Assembly: GCF_004366595.1 (NCBI RefSeq)
Contig: NZ_SORE01000009.1
Span: forward strand, 1-64,000
DNA from: Paraburkholderia rhizosphaerae
GTDB taxonomy: Bacteria > Pseudomonadota > Gammaproteobacteria > Burkholderiales > Burkholderiaceae
Direction of reading: 5' to 3'
Length of the DNA: 64,000 nucleotides
Shown here: positions 20,288 through 32,039 of the stretch, one piece after another
How the letters are laid out: each line of letters begins with the position of its first letter
How positions within the stretch are numbered: the stretch's first letter is position 1
Notes under the pieces: model-generated
What the model saw: only the letters and a program-made list of their open reading frames with translations
What the model was told of the DNA's origin: nothing
The model's database searches: none
Made by a program: the position numbers and the translations under genes

Positions 20288-21681
20288 AACACATCGTCAA
20301 ACATATTCACTTCGTCGGGATCGGCGGCGCCGGGATGAGCGGCATCGCGGAAGTGCTCGTCAATCTCGGCTATCAGGTGAGCGGCTCGGACCTCGCACGT
20401 AATGCGGTGACCGATCGCCTTGCCGCGCTCGGCGCGCGTATCGCGATCGGGCACGACGCGCAGAACATCGAAGGCGCGAATGCGGTTGTCGTGTCGACGG
20501 CAGTGCGCGGCGACAACCCGGAGGTGCTCGCGGCGCGTCACCGCCGTATTCCGATCGTGCCGCGCGCGGTGATGCTCGCGGAACTGATGCGCCTGAAGCA
20601 GGGCATTGCGATTGCCGGCACGCACGGCAAGACCACGACCACGTCGCTGGTCGCGAGCGTGCTCGCCGCCGGCGGGCTCGATCCGACCTTCGTGATCGGC
20701 GGGCGGCTGATCAGCGCCGGCGCGAACGCGCGTCTCGGCACCGGCGACTTTATCGTCGCCGAAGCGGACGAATCGGATGCGTCGTTCCTGAACCTGTTCC
20801 CGGTGATCGAAGTGATCACGAACATCGACGCCGATCACATGGACACCTACGGCCACGACTTCGCGCGGCTCAAGCAGGCGTTTATCGAGTTCACGCACCG
20901 GCTGCCGTTCTATGGAATCGCGGTGCTGTGCGTCGACGACCCGAACGTGAAGGAGATTCTGCCGTTCGTATCGAAGCCGATCATCCGCTACGGCTTTGCG
21001 CCCGATGCGCAGGTGCGCGCGGTGAACGTGATCGCGCGCGAAGGCCAGATGCATTTCACCGCGATGCGCGAAGACGCGGCGCCGCTCGACATCGTGCTGA
21101 ACCTGCCGGGCACGCACAACGTGCAGAACGCGCTCGCGGCAATCGCGATTGCGACTGAACTCGAAGTGAAAGATGCCGATATCCAGCGAGCGCTCGCGGA
21201 ATTCAATGGTGTCGGCCGGCGTTTTCAACGGTATGGCGAGGTGGCGGTTGCCGATGGCGGCGCGTACACGCTGGTCGACGACTACGGTCATCACCCGGTC
21301 GAAATGGCCGCGACGATCGCGGCGGCGCGCGGTGCCTTTCCGGACAAGCGGCTGGTGCTCGCGTTTCAGCCGCATCGTTTCACGCGCACGCGCGATTGCT
21401 TCGAAGACTTCGTGAAAGTGCTGTCGACTGTCGATGCGCTGGTGCTGACCGAAGTGTATGCGGCCGGCGAGTCGCCGATCGTCGCCGCGGACGGACGTTC
21501 GCTGACGCGCGCGATTCGCGTTGCAGGAAAGATCGAACCGGTGTTCGTCGAAACGGTCGATGAAGTGCCGGAAGCGCTCGCCGCGGTGGTGCGCGCGGGC
21601 GATGTGGTGATCACGATGGGTGCGGGATCGATCGGCGGTGTGCCGGGTCGGTTGGCTGCAACAAATGAAGGTGTGAAATGA
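20284..21681 (+). CDS. murC: UDP-N-acetylmuramate--L-alanine ligase
   Basis: 465-residue Mur ligase for the first stem-peptide step, adding L-Ala to UDP-MurNAc. It shows [17 protein letters not shown] (9-25) for UDP binding, the P-loop [11 protein letters not shown] (111-121), and [10 protein letters not shown] (about 160-169). DDYGHHPVE near 335-343 and [11 protein letters not shown] (about 361-371) belong to the C-terminal domain. The length matches the family (E. coli 491). The start overlaps murG and the stop overlaps ddlB (ATGA junctions). Confidence 0.96.
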   Translation: MKHIVKHIHFVGIGGAGMSGIAEVLVNLGYQVSGSDLARNAVTDRLAALGARIAIGHDAQNIEGANAVVVSTAVRGDNPEVLAARHRRIPIVPRAVMLAELMRLKQGIAIAGTHGKTTTTSLVASVLAAGGLDPTFVIGGRLISAGANARLGTGDFIVAEADESDASFLNLFPVIEVITNIDADHMDTYGHDFARLKQAFIEFTHRLPFYGIAVLCVDDPNVKEILPFVSKPIIRYGFAPDAQVRAVNVIAREGQMHFTAMREDAAPLDIVLNLPGTHNVQNALAAIAIATELEVKDADIQRALAEFNGVGRRFQRYGEVAVADGGAYTLVDDYGHHPVEMAATIAAARGAFPDKRLVLAFQPHRFTRTRDCFEDFVKVLSTVDALVLTEVYAAGESPIVAADGRSLTRAIRVAGKIEPVFVETVDEVPEALAAVVRAGDVVITMGAGSIGGVPGRLAATNEGVK

Positions 21682-22619
21682 GTAGCGTGAATCCGAAGGA
21701 CTTCGGAAAAGTAGCGGTGCTGCTCGGCGGCGAATCGGCCGAGCGCGAAGTGTCGCTGAACTCCGGCCGCCTCGTGCTGCAAGGGCTGCGCGAAGCCGGT
21801 ATCGACGCGCATCCGTTCGATCCGTCCGAGCGTCCGCTCGCGGCATTGAAAGAAGAGGGCTTCGTGCGCGCGTTCAATGCGCTGCATGGCGGCTACGGTG
21901 AGAACGGCCAGATCCAGGGCGCGCTCGACTTTTACGGCATTCGCTATACGGGCAGCGGCGTGCTCGGCTCGGCGCTTGGGCTCGACAAATTCCGCACGAA
22001 ACTCGTGTGGCAGCAGCTCGGTGTGCCGACGCCGCCGTTCGAAGCCGTGCTGCGCGGCGACGACTACGCGGCGCGCGCGAAAGACATTGTCGCGAAGCTT
22101 GGCTTGCCGCTGTTTGTAAAGCCGGCGAGTGAAGGCTCGAGCGTCGCCGTGATCAAGGTGAAGACCGCGGACACGCTAGTCGCGGCGCTCGAAGAAGCGG
22201 CGAAGTACGACAAGATCGTGGTCGTCGAAAAGAGCATCGAAGGCGGCGGCGAGTACACATCAGCCGTGTGCGGCGATCTCGATTTGCCGATCATTCGCAT
22301 CGTGCCGGCCGGCGAGTTCTACGACTACCACGCGAAGTACATCGCCGACGATACGCAATACCTGATTCCGTGCGGTCTGACGCCGGCCGAAGAGACGCGC
22401 CTGAAAGCGTTGTCGCGTCGCGCGTTCGAAGTGCTCGGCTGCACCGACTGGGGCCGCGCCGATTTCATGATGGACGCCGACGGCAACCCGTATTTCCTCG
22501 AAGTGAACACGGCACCGGGCATGACCGATCACTCGCTGCCGCCGAAAGCGGCGCGCGCCGTCGGCATCAGCTATTCGGAGCTGGTCGTGAAGATTCTGTC
22601 GCTGACGCTCAAGGACTAA
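21678..22619 (+). CDS. ddlB: D-alanine--D-alanine ligase B
   Basis: 313-residue ATP-grasp ligase that makes the D-Ala-D-Ala dipeptide used by MurF. The N-terminal [14 protein letters not shown] (17-30) and [13 protein letters not shown] are Ddl signatures. [16 protein letters not shown] (about 145-160) is the ATP-grasp loop region, and [20 protein letters not shown] (about 273-292) holds the Mg ligands and omega-loop residues. The length is like E. coli DdlB (306). It overlaps murC by 4 bases; ftsQ starts 10 bases after the stop. Confidence 0.96.
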   Translation: MSSVNPKDFGKVAVLLGGESAEREVSLNSGRLVLQGLREAGIDAHPFDPSERPLAALKEEGFVRAFNALHGGYGENGQIQGALDFYGIRYTGSGVLGSALGLDKFRTKLVWQQLGVPTPPFEAVLRGDDYAARAKDIVAKLGLPLFVKPASEGSSVAVIKVKTADTLVAALEEAAKYDKIVVVEKSIEGGGEYTSAVCGDLDLPIIRIVPAGEFYDYHAKYIADDTQYLIPCGLTPAEETRLKALSRRAFEVLGCTDWGRADFMMDADGNPYFLEVNTAPGMTDHSLPPKAARAVGISYSELVVKILSLTLKD

Positions 22620-22629
22620 CCGGGCCGCC

Positions 22630-23382
22630 ATGTGGAACAACGTTCGCCAGCTCAACCTCGCCGCCAACGCATTGAACGCGTTGCTGGCGCTCGTGCTGCT
22701 GGCGGCTGGCGCGTACTGGCTGATCCAGCGCCCGAACTTTGCGCTGCGCGAGATTCGCATCGACGGCGACACCGAGCACATCAATTCGCCAACCGTGCGT
22801 GCAACGGTCGTCGGACGGCTGAAGGGCAACTTCTTCACCGTCGACCTGGACGCCGCGCGGCAGTCGTTCGAGCAGATGCCGTGGGTGCGCCATGCGAGCG
22901 TGCGGCGCGTGTGGCCGAATGCGCTGGCGGTCACGCTCGAAGAGTACAAGCCGCTCGGCACGTGGGGCAGCGATCAGCTGGTGAGCGTCGACGGCGAGCT
23001 GTTCACCGCGAACCAGGGCGAGCTCGAGGAAGCGTTGCCCGCGTTCGATGGTCCGGATGGGTCAGCGAAAGAAGTCGTCGCGCGTTATCACGATTTCGAG
23101 AAGTGGTTTGCGTCGATTGGCGCGACGCCGGACGAAGTGGTGTTGTCGCCGCGCTATGCGTGGACGGTGAAGCTGTCGAACGGCATGCAGATCGAACTAG
23201 GCCGCGAACGCAATCAGGACACGCTGTACGACCGCTCGCGGCGCCTGACGGCCGCGTGGTCCGCGATCACGCAACGCTGGGGGAAGGACATCGAGTACGC
23301 GGACTTGCGCTATCCAAACGGTTTCGCGATTCGTGCGGCTGGCATGCGCTTCATTACGGAACCCGATAAGGGCAAGAAGTAA
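22630..23382 (+). CDS. ftsQ: Cell division protein FtsQ
   Basis: 250-residue bitopic divisome protein of the FtsQLB complex. A short cytoplasmic N-terminus is followed by one membrane helix (about 13-34), then a POTRA domain beginning FALREIRIDGDTEHI (about 37-51) and a beta domain with PWVRHASVRRVWPNALAVTL (about 84-103). The C-terminal part with YPNGFAIRA contacts FtsB in homologues. No SD is obvious before the ATG; proximity to ddlB suggests coupled translation. Confidence 0.94.
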   Translation: MWNNVRQLNLAANALNALLALVLLAAGAYWLIQRPNFALREIRIDGDTEHINSPTVRATVVGRLKGNFFTVDLDAARQSFEQMPWVRHASVRRVWPNALAVTLEEYKPLGTWGSDQLVSVDGELFTANQGELEEALPAFDGPDGSAKEVVARYHDFEKWFASIGATPDEVVLSPRYAWTVKLSNGMQIELGRERNQDTLYDRSRRLTAAWSAITQRWGKDIEYADLRYPNGFAIRAAGMRFITEPDKGKK

Positions 23383-23409
23383 CAGGACATCACTCGCAAT
23401 GAGCACGCT

Positions 23410-24642
23410 ATGAGTAAAGACTATAAAGATCTGCTAGTGGCCCTCGATATCGGGACGGCGAAAGTCGTGGCAATCGTCGCCGAGCTCAAAGGTGAGGGTC
23501 ACTATGAAGTGATCGGCCTCGGCCAGAGCGAATCGAAGGGGCTCAAGAAAGGCGTGGTGGTGAATATCGAAGCCACCGTGCAGTCGATCCAGCGCGCGCT
23601 CGAGGAAGCGGAGCTGATGGCCGACTGCAAGATCACGAACGTGTTTACCGGGATCGCCGGCAGCCATATCCGCAGCTTCAACTCGAGCGGGATGGTCGCC
23701 ATCAAGGAGAAGGAAGTCACGCAGACGGACGTCGCGCGCGTGATCGAAACCGCGAAGGCGATCAACATTCCGACCGACCAGCAGGTGCTGCATATCCTCA
23801 CGCAGGAATTCATCATCGACGGCCAGGAAGATGTGCGCGAGCCGATCGGGATGAGCGGTATCCGCCTCGAGGTGAAGGTGCATATCGTGACCGGTGCGGT
23901 GAGCGCGGCGCAGAACATCGTGAAGTGCGTGCGCCGCTGCGGGCTCGAAGTGAACGATCTGATCCTGCAGCCGCTTGCGTCGTCGCTTGCGGTGCTGACC
24001 GAAGACGAAAAGGAACTGGGCGTGGTGCTGGTCGATATCGGCGGCGGCACGACCGATATCGCGATCTTCAGCGAAGGCGCGATCCGCCATACCGCGGTGA
24101 TTCCGATCGCCGGCGATCAGGTGACGAGCGACATCGCGATGGCGCTGCGCACGCCGACGCCGGACGCGGAGGACATCAAGGTCGGCTATGGCATCGCGAA
24201 GCAGGCGCTGGCCGATCCAGACGAAATGATCGAAGTGCCGGGCTTGGGCGAGCGCGGTCCGCGCACGCTGTCGCGCCAGGCGCTGGCCGCGGTGATCGAG
24301 CCGCGCGTCGAAGAACTGTTTTCGCTCGTGCAGCAGGTGGTGCGCGAGTCGGGTTACGAGGAACTGCTGAGCTCCGGCGTGGTGCTGACCGGTGGCGCAT
24401 CGATGATGCCCGGCATGGTCGAGCTCGGTGAGGACATCTTCCTGAAGCCGGTGCGGATTGGCGTGCCTGAATACGCGGGCGGCCTCGCGGACGTGGTGCG
24501 CAACCCGCGCTACTCGACCGCGATGGGCCTGCTCGTCGAAGGGCGCTCGCAGCGGATGCGCGGCCGCAAGGTTGCGGTGCAGTCCGGCTCGATGGGACAG
24601 GTGTTCACGCGAATGAAGGACTGGTTCCTCGGCAATTTTTAA
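23410..24642 (+). CDS. ftsA: Cell division protein FtsA
   Basis: 410-residue actin-like ATPase that tethers FtsZ to the membrane. ALDIGTAKVVAIVAE (11-25) is phosphate 1, VLVDIGGGTTDIAIF (about 206-220) is phosphate 2, and VVLTGGASMMPGM (about 328-340) is the adenosine region. A C-terminal amphipathic helix, VFTRMKDWFLGNF, is the membrane-targeting sequence. The start is unusual: the nearest SD-like AGGA (23384-23387) is 22 bases upstream and better placed for a four-codon reading frame whose stop overlaps this ATG. Confidence 0.95.
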   Translation: MSKDYKDLLVALDIGTAKVVAIVAELKGEGHYEVIGLGQSESKGLKKGVVVNIEATVQSIQRALEEAELMADCKITNVFTGIAGSHIRSFNSSGMVAIKEKEVTQTDVARVIETAKAINIPTDQQVLHILTQEFIIDGQEDVREPIGMSGIRLEVKVHIVTGAVSAAQNIVKCVRRCGLEVNDLILQPLASSLAVLTEDEKELGVVLVDIGGGTTDIAIFSEGAIRHTAVIPIAGDQVTSDIAMALRTPTPDAEDIKVGYGIAKQALADPDEMIEVPGLGERGPRTLSRQALAAVIEPRVEELFSLVQQVVRESGYEELLSSGVVLTGGASMMPGMVELGEDIFLKPVRIGVPEYAGGLADVVRNPRYSTAMGLLVEGRSQRMRGRKVAVQSGSMGQVFTRMKDWFLGNF

Positions 24643-24746
24643 CGAATCGAATTCGCGCTGGTGCCGGCGGCCGGCGCGCGACAGGAGGTTGCCCGATCTC
24701 CTGCCGGATAACGGCCGATTAAGACTTTTTTCTTGACGGAGGCAAT
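24643..24746 (+). promoter_or_regulatory. ftsA-ftsZ spacer with a small hairpin and strong RBS
   Basis: The 104-base spacer is the longest since mraZ and may house an ftsZ-specific signal. A 6-bp inverted repeat (CAGGAG/CTCCTG) lies at 24682-24703, and GACGGAGGCAAT precedes ftsZ as a strong ribosome-binding site, consistent with FtsZ being made in large excess over FtsA. No clear promoter was identified. Confidence 0.35.
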
Positions 24747-25949
24747 ATGGAATTCCAGATGCTGGAAACGGAAACCAACGGCACCATCATCAAGGTGATA
24801 GGTGTCGGTGGGGCGGGCGGCAACGCGGTGCAGCACATGATTAACCGCGGCGTGCAGGGCGTCGACTTCATCGTGATGAACACGGACGCGCAAGTGTTGT
24901 CGCGCTCGCGTGCGAGCACGGTGTTGCAACTTGGCAAGACCGGTCTGGGCGCAGGCGCCAAGCCGGAGATGGGCCGCGCGGCCGCTGAAGAAGCGCGTGA
25001 GCGGATCGCCGACGCGATGCGTGGCGCGCACATGGTGTTCATCACCGCGGGTATGGGTGGCGGCACCGGCACGGGTGCGGCGCCGGTTGTGGCGCAGATC
25101 GCGAAGGAAATGGGCATTCTGACGGTCGGTGTGGTCAGCAAGCCGTTCGAGTTTGAAGGTGGCAAGCGAATGCGCGTCGCCGAAGCAGGTTCGCAGCAAC
25201 TGGAGGATCACGTCGACTCGCTGATCGTCGTTCTGAACGACAAGCTGTTCGAGGTGATGGGCGATGACGCCGAGATGGACAAGTGCTTCCAGTGCGCTGA
25301 CGATGTGCTGAACAACGCCGTGGCCGGCATCGCGGAAATCATCAATGTCGACGGTCTGGTGAACGTCGACTTCGAAGACGTGAAGACGGTGATGGGCGAG
25401 CAGGGCAAGGCGATGATGGGCACGGCGACGGTCGCCGGCGTCGATCGCGCGCGTCTGGCGGCAGAGCAGGCGGTCGCGAGCCCGCTGCTCGAAGGCGTCG
25501 ATCTGTCGGGCGCGCGTGGCGTGCTGGTCAACATCACGTCGAGCCGTTCGCTGCGTCTGTCGGAAACGCGCGAAGTGATGAACACCATCAAGAGCTACGC
25601 TGCCGACGACGCAACGGTCATTTTCGGGGCCGTGTACGATGACGCGATGGGCGACGCGCTGCGCGTGACCGTCGTTGCAACGGGTCTTGGACGCACCGCG
25701 AAGAAGCAGCAATCGGCACCGATGACGCTGCTGCGCACCGGTACCGACAACGCACCGGTCGCCGCTCATCACACGACGCAGCATGGCTACGCGACGCAGC
25801 CGGCTCATTCGGCGGACTACGGTTCGCTGGATACGCCGGCCGTGTGGCGCACGTCGCGCGATACCGCGGCTTCGCACGTGCAGGCGCTGCAGGAAAAGGG
25901 CGTCGATACGTACGACATCCCGGCTTTCCTGCGCAAGCAGGCTGACTGA
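24747..25949 (+). CDS. ftsZ: Cell division protein FtsZ
   Basis: 400-residue tubulin-like GTPase that forms the Z-ring. IKVIGVGGAGGNAVQHMI (15-32) and the tubulin signature GGGTGTG (104-110) bind GTP; NVDFEDVKTVM near 206-216 holds the T7 loop catalytic Asp. A variable linker (about 317-385) leads to the C-terminal peptide YDIPAFLRKQAD, the binding site for FtsA, ZapD and other partners. Strong GGAGG ribosome-binding site. The partner ZapD is encoded at 35033-35788. Confidence 0.97.
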   Translation: MEFQMLETETNGTIIKVIGVGGAGGNAVQHMINRGVQGVDFIVMNTDAQVLSRSRASTVLQLGKTGLGAGAKPEMGRAAAEEARERIADAMRGAHMVFITAGMGGGTGTGAAPVVAQIAKEMGILTVGVVSKPFEFEGGKRMRVAEAGSQQLEDHVDSLIVVLNDKLFEVMGDDAEMDKCFQCADDVLNNAVAGIAEIINVDGLVNVDFEDVKTVMGEQGKAMMGTATVAGVDRARLAAEQAVASPLLEGVDLSGARGVLVNITSSRSLRLSETREVMNTIKSYAADDATVIFGAVYDDAMGDALRVTVVATGLGRTAKKQQSAPMTLLRTGTDNAPVAAHHTTQHGYATQPAHSADYGSLDTPAVWRTSRDTAASHVQALQEKGVDTYDIPAFLRKQAD

Positions 25950-26177
25950 CGCGCGAGGAGCGGGCTTTCGTTGCGGCGCAAGCAGGTGTTGCGCCACTTC
26001 GGATGCACGAGCGTGACAGGTGGAACAGTCGACTGACCGCGTCTCGCAGGACGCGCGGCAAGCACGGTTGCCCTTTTCGATTTTCGAAGCGGACGGGCTG
26101 CCTTTGCCGGATGGAATGTCTGCTTCCACACGTATACGTGCGAGCAAGCTCCCGCATCATCGAGTGAAGGAACGAGC

Positions 26178-26681
26178 ATGATCAGAACTGGTGAAAAACT
26201 GCCCGACGCGACCGTCTTCGAAATGCTCGACGAGGAACGCGCGGGCTGCACGATCGGACCGAACAGCTTTAGCGTGACCGAGCAAACGGCGGGCAAGCGC
26301 GTGGTGATCTTCGGATTGCCTGGCGCGTTCACGCCGACCTGTTCGGCCAAACATGTGCCGGGTTACGTCGAAGCGGCGGAGAAGTTGCGAGCCGCGGGCA
26401 TCGACGAGATCTGGTGCGTGTCGGTTAACGACGCGTTCGTGATGGGCGCGTGGGGACGCGATCAGCACACCTCGGGCAAGGTGCGCATGATGGCGGACGG
26501 TAGTGCGGTTTTCACCCGGGCGCTCGGTCTGGATCAGGATTTGTCGGCGCGTGGCATGGGCATTCGCTCGCAACGCTACGCGATGGTGGTCGACGATGGC
26601 GTAGTCAAGACGCTCAACGTCGAGGCGCCCGGCAAGTTTGAAGTGAGCGATGCGCAGAGCATACTTGCGACGTTGAAGTAG
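26178..26681 (+). CDS. Peroxiredoxin (Prx5/PrxII-type)
   Basis: 167-residue thiol peroxidase that reduces hydrogen and alkyl peroxides. The peroxidatic site is PGAFTPTCSAKHVPGY with Cys55. Cys83 in IWCVSVNDAF is conserved in many members, and a Cys at 24 could be tested as a resolving residue. VVIFGLPGAFTPTCS places it in the Prx5 group, usually reduced by glutaredoxin or glutathione. AAGGAACGAGC precedes the ATG. It sits between ftsZ and lpxC with 228 bases before and 369 after, so it may be separately transcribed. Confidence 0.9.
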   Translation: MIRTGEKLPDATVFEMLDEERAGCTIGPNSFSVTEQTAGKRVVIFGLPGAFTPTCSAKHVPGYVEAAEKLRAAGIDEIWCVSVNDAFVMGAWGRDQHTSGKVRMMADGSAVFTRALGLDQDLSARGMGIRSQRYAMVVDDGVVKTLNVEAPGKFEVSDAQSILATLK

Positions 26682-27050
26682 TCGCAGCGAACGCGGCACG
26701 GTTGTGTTATAAAGCGCGCGGCGCACAATTCTTGTGCTTGTTGTGTCGCGGCAACGAAGACCGTGACGTCAATGTGACAGGCCGTAACGTGGCCAATCCG
26801 TGGGCCGATGACCGGGAACGCCTCCATTCCGGGCGTCGGCCCCTCATTCGTGGAGTACGCAGCGTAGCTTTCGCCGCTTGCGTAACGTAGCGAAACAGAT
26901 TGATACGACCAGACGGCGGCGCCTAGGGGGCGGATGGAGTATACTTCGCTCTATGGGTTAAAAAGTCTCGATTGGTATATTCAATCGCAACGGTATCGGA
27001 CAAGGTGCCGACGCGATTTCCAGTCGGGATGCTGAATGGAATAGAAGACC
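26682..27050. other. Intergenic region upstream of lpxC
   Basis: No gene is supported in these 369 bases. A long imperfect hairpin lies at 26802-26842 (listed separately). TATACT at 26940-26945, 105 bases before lpxC, is a plausible -10 hexamer for an lpxC promoter but has no good -35 at the right distance. An inverted repeat TACGCA/TGCGTA lies near 26856-26884. The 3' end is A/T-enriched, consistent with a promoter and leader. Confidence 0.4.
26802..26842 (+). repeat. Long hairpin between peroxiredoxin gene and lpxC
   Basis: The arms 26802-26817 and 26827-26842 can form about 15 of 16 base pairs (including GGGCCGA with TCGGCCC and CCGG with CCGG), with a 9-base loop. The tail lacks a T tract, so it is a weak candidate for intrinsic termination. 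A role as an mRNA-stabilising 3' structure for the peroxiredoxin transcript is equally possible. Confidence 0.5.
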
Positions 27051-27968
27051 ATGTTGAAGCAGCGCACTATCAAATCGATCGTGAAGACGGTCGGCATCGG
27101 CTTGCATTCGGGACGCAAGGTCGATCTGACGCTTCGTCCTGCCGCGCCGGGCACGGGCATCGTGTTCTCGCGCGTGGATCTGCCCACGCCGGTGGACATT
27201 CCCGCGTCGGCGATGGCGATTGGCGACACGCGGCTCGCGTCGGTGTTGCAGAAGGACGGCGCACGCGTGTCGACGGTCGAGCACCTGATGTCCGCGTGCG
27301 CGGGCCTTGGGATCGACAATCTGTATGTCGACGTCACCGCTGAGGAAATTCCGATCATGGACGGCAGCGCAGCTTCGTTCGTGTTTCTGATTCAGTCCGC
27401 CGGTATCGAAGAACAGAACGCTGCGAAGAAGTTCATCAAGGTGAAGAAGACGGTCGAGATTCGCGATGGCGACAAGTTCGCGCGTCTCGATCCATATTTC
27501 GGCTTCAAGCTGAAGTTCACGATCGACTTCCGTCACCCGGCCGTCGACAAGACCGGTCAGGCGCTGGAAGTGGATTTCGCCAACACGTCGTATGTGCGCG
27601 AGATCGCGCGCGCACGTACGTTCGGTTTCGCGCATGAAGTGGAAACGATGCGTGAGCTGGGTCTTGCGCGCGGCGGCAGCATGGACAACGCGATCGTGCT
27701 CGACGAGTACCGCATTCTGAATAACGACGGGCTGCGCTACGACGATGAGTTCGTCAAGCACAAGATGCTCGACGCGATTGGCGACCTGTACGTGGTCGGC
27801 CATCCTCTGCTCGCGTCGTATGATGCGTACAAGTCGGGCCACGGTCTGAACAACGCGTTGCTGCGCGAACTGCTCGCACACGAAGACGCGTACGAGATCG
27901 TCACGTTCGACGATCCGCAAAAAGCCCCGCGTGGGTTTGCGTACGATACCCAGACGGCATTTGCGTGA
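27051..27968 (+). CDS. lpxC: UDP-3-O-acyl-N-acetylglucosamine deacetylase
   Basis: 305-residue Zn-dependent deacetylase that catalyses the committed step of lipid A synthesis. Zn ligands and catalytic residues are visible: His78 in STVEHLMSA, the [11 protein letters not shown] segment (about 237-247) with His and Asp, and [13 protein letters not shown] with the catalytic His (about 262). The N-terminal [18 protein letters not shown] is the family opening. The length equals E. coli LpxC (305). It ends the cluster and is followed by a strong terminator. Confidence 0.97.
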   Translation: MLKQRTIKSIVKTVGIGLHSGRKVDLTLRPAAPGTGIVFSRVDLPTPVDIPASAMAIGDTRLASVLQKDGARVSTVEHLMSACAGLGIDNLYVDVTAEEIPIMDGSAASFVFLIQSAGIEEQNAAKKFIKVKKTVEIRDGDKFARLDPYFGFKLKFTIDFRHPAVDKTGQALEVDFANTSYVREIARARTFGFAHEVETMRELGLARGGSMDNAIVLDEYRILNNDGLRYDDEFVKHKMLDAIGDLYVVGHPLLASYDAYKSGHGLNNALLRELLAHEDAYEIVTFDDPQKAPRGFAYDTQTAFA

Positions 27969-28020
27969 TCACGGATGCGCGGCGCAGTGTGCGTCGCGCG
28001 TTCGGCGGGTTTTGAAGAAG

Positions 28021-28046
28021 AGCGACCCCAGGCGGGTCGCTTTTTT
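28021..28046 (+). terminator. Intrinsic terminator after lpxC
   Basis: A perfect 8-bp stem (AGCGACCC/GGGTCGCT) with a 5-base loop is followed by TTTTTG. It lies 52 bases after lpxC and marks the end of the dcw region; dciA converges on it from the other side. Confidence 0.9.
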
Positions 28047-28071
28047 GTTTACGGCGAGCGTGGCGCGCCGT

Positions 28072-28578
28072 TTACTTACGATGCCGCGCGGCCATGCGGG
28101 CCAACGCGGTCTGCAACGGCGACGGTGCGAGTGACTCGCTTAGCTGCTGCAGCGCATCGGCGCCGACGCGCGTCATGCGGGCCTGTTTGAGCGGCGGTGG
28201 CGCTTCCAGCGGCTTTGGCCGCACGCGTATTTTCAGAGACTCGACCGGCCAGCCGCGCTGCTGCAAGTCGGCCAGCAGCCGCGGCTCGAGATGTCGCAGA
28301 CGCGCGGCGAGCGCATTGTGCGCGGCGAATATGGCCAGTACGCCGTCCTTGATGAAGCCCGGCTCGACGCTCGTTGCCAGATAATCGGGCAGTAACGCGT
28401 TGAGGTCGCGCTCGAGCGCGGCGATCTGCTCGACGCCCGCGCGCAGTGCGGAAAATGCATCGGTACGGGCGAGGAGATCGGCAAGCCGTTGCGGGCGGCG
28501 CGGGTCGAATGACGCTGACGGCGACCGTGTGGTCGGTTTTGAGAACGGCGGCCTTGAATTCGACGGAGAGCGGCTCAT
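28072..28578 (-). CDS. dciA: DciA family protein (DUF721), replicative helicase loader
   Basis: 168-residue DUF721-family protein. In bacteria without DnaC/DnaI, DciA helps load the replicative helicase DnaB. The N-terminus is a Ser/Pro/Arg-rich linker, the core (about 30-110) contains RLADLLARTDAFSALR and LPDYLATSVEPGFIKDGVL, typical of the KH-like fold, and the C-terminal part is Leu/Ala/Arg-rich. The ATG at 28578 was chosen because residues encoded further upstream come from a GC-rich tandem repeat. The position next to secA, in opposite orientation, is common in beta-proteobacteria. Confidence 0.8.
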   Translation of the reverse strand: MSRSPSNSRPPFSKPTTRSPSASFDPRRPQRLADLLARTDAFSALRAGVEQIAALERDLNALLPDYLATSVEPGFIKDGVLAIFAAHNALAARLRHLEPRLLADLQQRGWPVESLKIRVRPKPLEAPPPLKQARMTRVGADALQQLSESLAPSPLQTALARMAARHRK

Positions 28579-29017
28579 GGGCTCATGTTTGGCGGTAATG
28601 GCGCGGCGAATGGGGCGCGGCGAATGGGGCGCGCGAATCGGGCGCGCGAATGGGGCGACATGCAATGCCGATTTTACCGCGCGCGCTTCACGTATGACCG
28701 TGTCTGCGGTGCGAGCGTCGAAGCTTTGTCGCCGCGGCGCCCGGCCGGCGAGGCTCAATCAGCGGACAAATTGATCCAGACACGGTGACGAGGGCTGCGG
28801 CAAGCGCCAGAATGGCTGTCAGGGATCAGGCTCAACCTTCTCACGCACGACACAGGCGCGCCGTAGGCTGCGTGCTAAAATCCCCGATTCGAATTCACTC
28901 CTTGACAAGCCGCGCCGAGGCATTCCGACACCGGGCAAGCGAGCGCACCACCCCGGCCGCGCTGTTCCGCGCTGTTCCGTTTTCGTGCCGAAGCCGCGAC
29001 GCACAGATACCGATCCG
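28579..29017. other. Divergent dciA/secA intergenic region
   Basis: No gene is supported in these 439 bases. It contains a GC-rich tandem repeat next to dciA (28600-28653). A TAAAAT hexamer at 28876-28881 is a possible secA -10, and TTGACA at 28902-28907 is a perfect -35 hexamer with no good -10 at 16-18 bp. The secA start is preceded by a weakly conserved SD. I cannot assign a secM-like arrest peptide here. Confidence 0.35.
28600..28653. repeat. Four-copy GC-rich tandem repeat upstream of dciA
   Basis: Units are GGCGCGGCGAATGG (28600), an identical copy (28614), GGCGCGCGAATCG (28628) and GGCGCGCGAATGG (28641). The array ends 22 bases from the dciA start, so it lies in its leader or promoter. 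The 14- and 13-base units suggest slippage during replication. Confidence 0.8.
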
Positions 29018-31843
<2,826 letters not shown>

Positions 31844-31854
31844 TCGTTACACAG

Positions 31855-31885
31855 GCGGCGCGCTCGATGCGCGCCGCGTTGTTTG
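31855..31885 (+). terminator. Probable secA terminator
   Basis: A 9-bp perfect stem (GCGGCGCGC/GCGCGCCGC) with loop TCGAT begins 12 bases after secA and is followed by GTTGTTTG. The stem is very stable but the T tract is interrupted, so efficiency is uncertain. Confidence 0.6.
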
Positions 31886-31995
31886 CATCGCTGCAATGAC
31901 ACGCGCGCCCGTGCGCATGCGCGGGCATTTGTGCGATACATTGCAGCTGTTTTCGTGACCGCCCGGCGCGATGCCGCGCGGCCAGTTATGATCCG

Positions 31996-32019
31996 ATGCC
32001 GGCGCCCGCCGGCATTTTT
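31996..32019 (+). terminator. Terminator-like hairpin immediately before argJ
   Basis: ATGCCGGC/GCCGGCAT (8 bp, loop GCCC) is followed by TTTTTA, a textbook intrinsic terminator ending about 20 bases before the argJ start codon. It may be a second secA terminator. If argJ is transcribed from further upstream it would sit in the argJ leader and act as an attenuator. A TATGAT hexamer at 31987-31992 overlaps its upstream side. Confidence 0.7.
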
Positions 32020-32039
32020 ACCTTCGACAGGTCGCTACC

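Noticed and set aside
20278..21846. A 522-codon minus-strand frame opposite murC
   Set aside because: Arg/His-rich shadow of murC with no recognisable motif.
28902..28907. TTGACA as a secA -35
   Set aside because: No matching -10 at 16-18 bp downstream.
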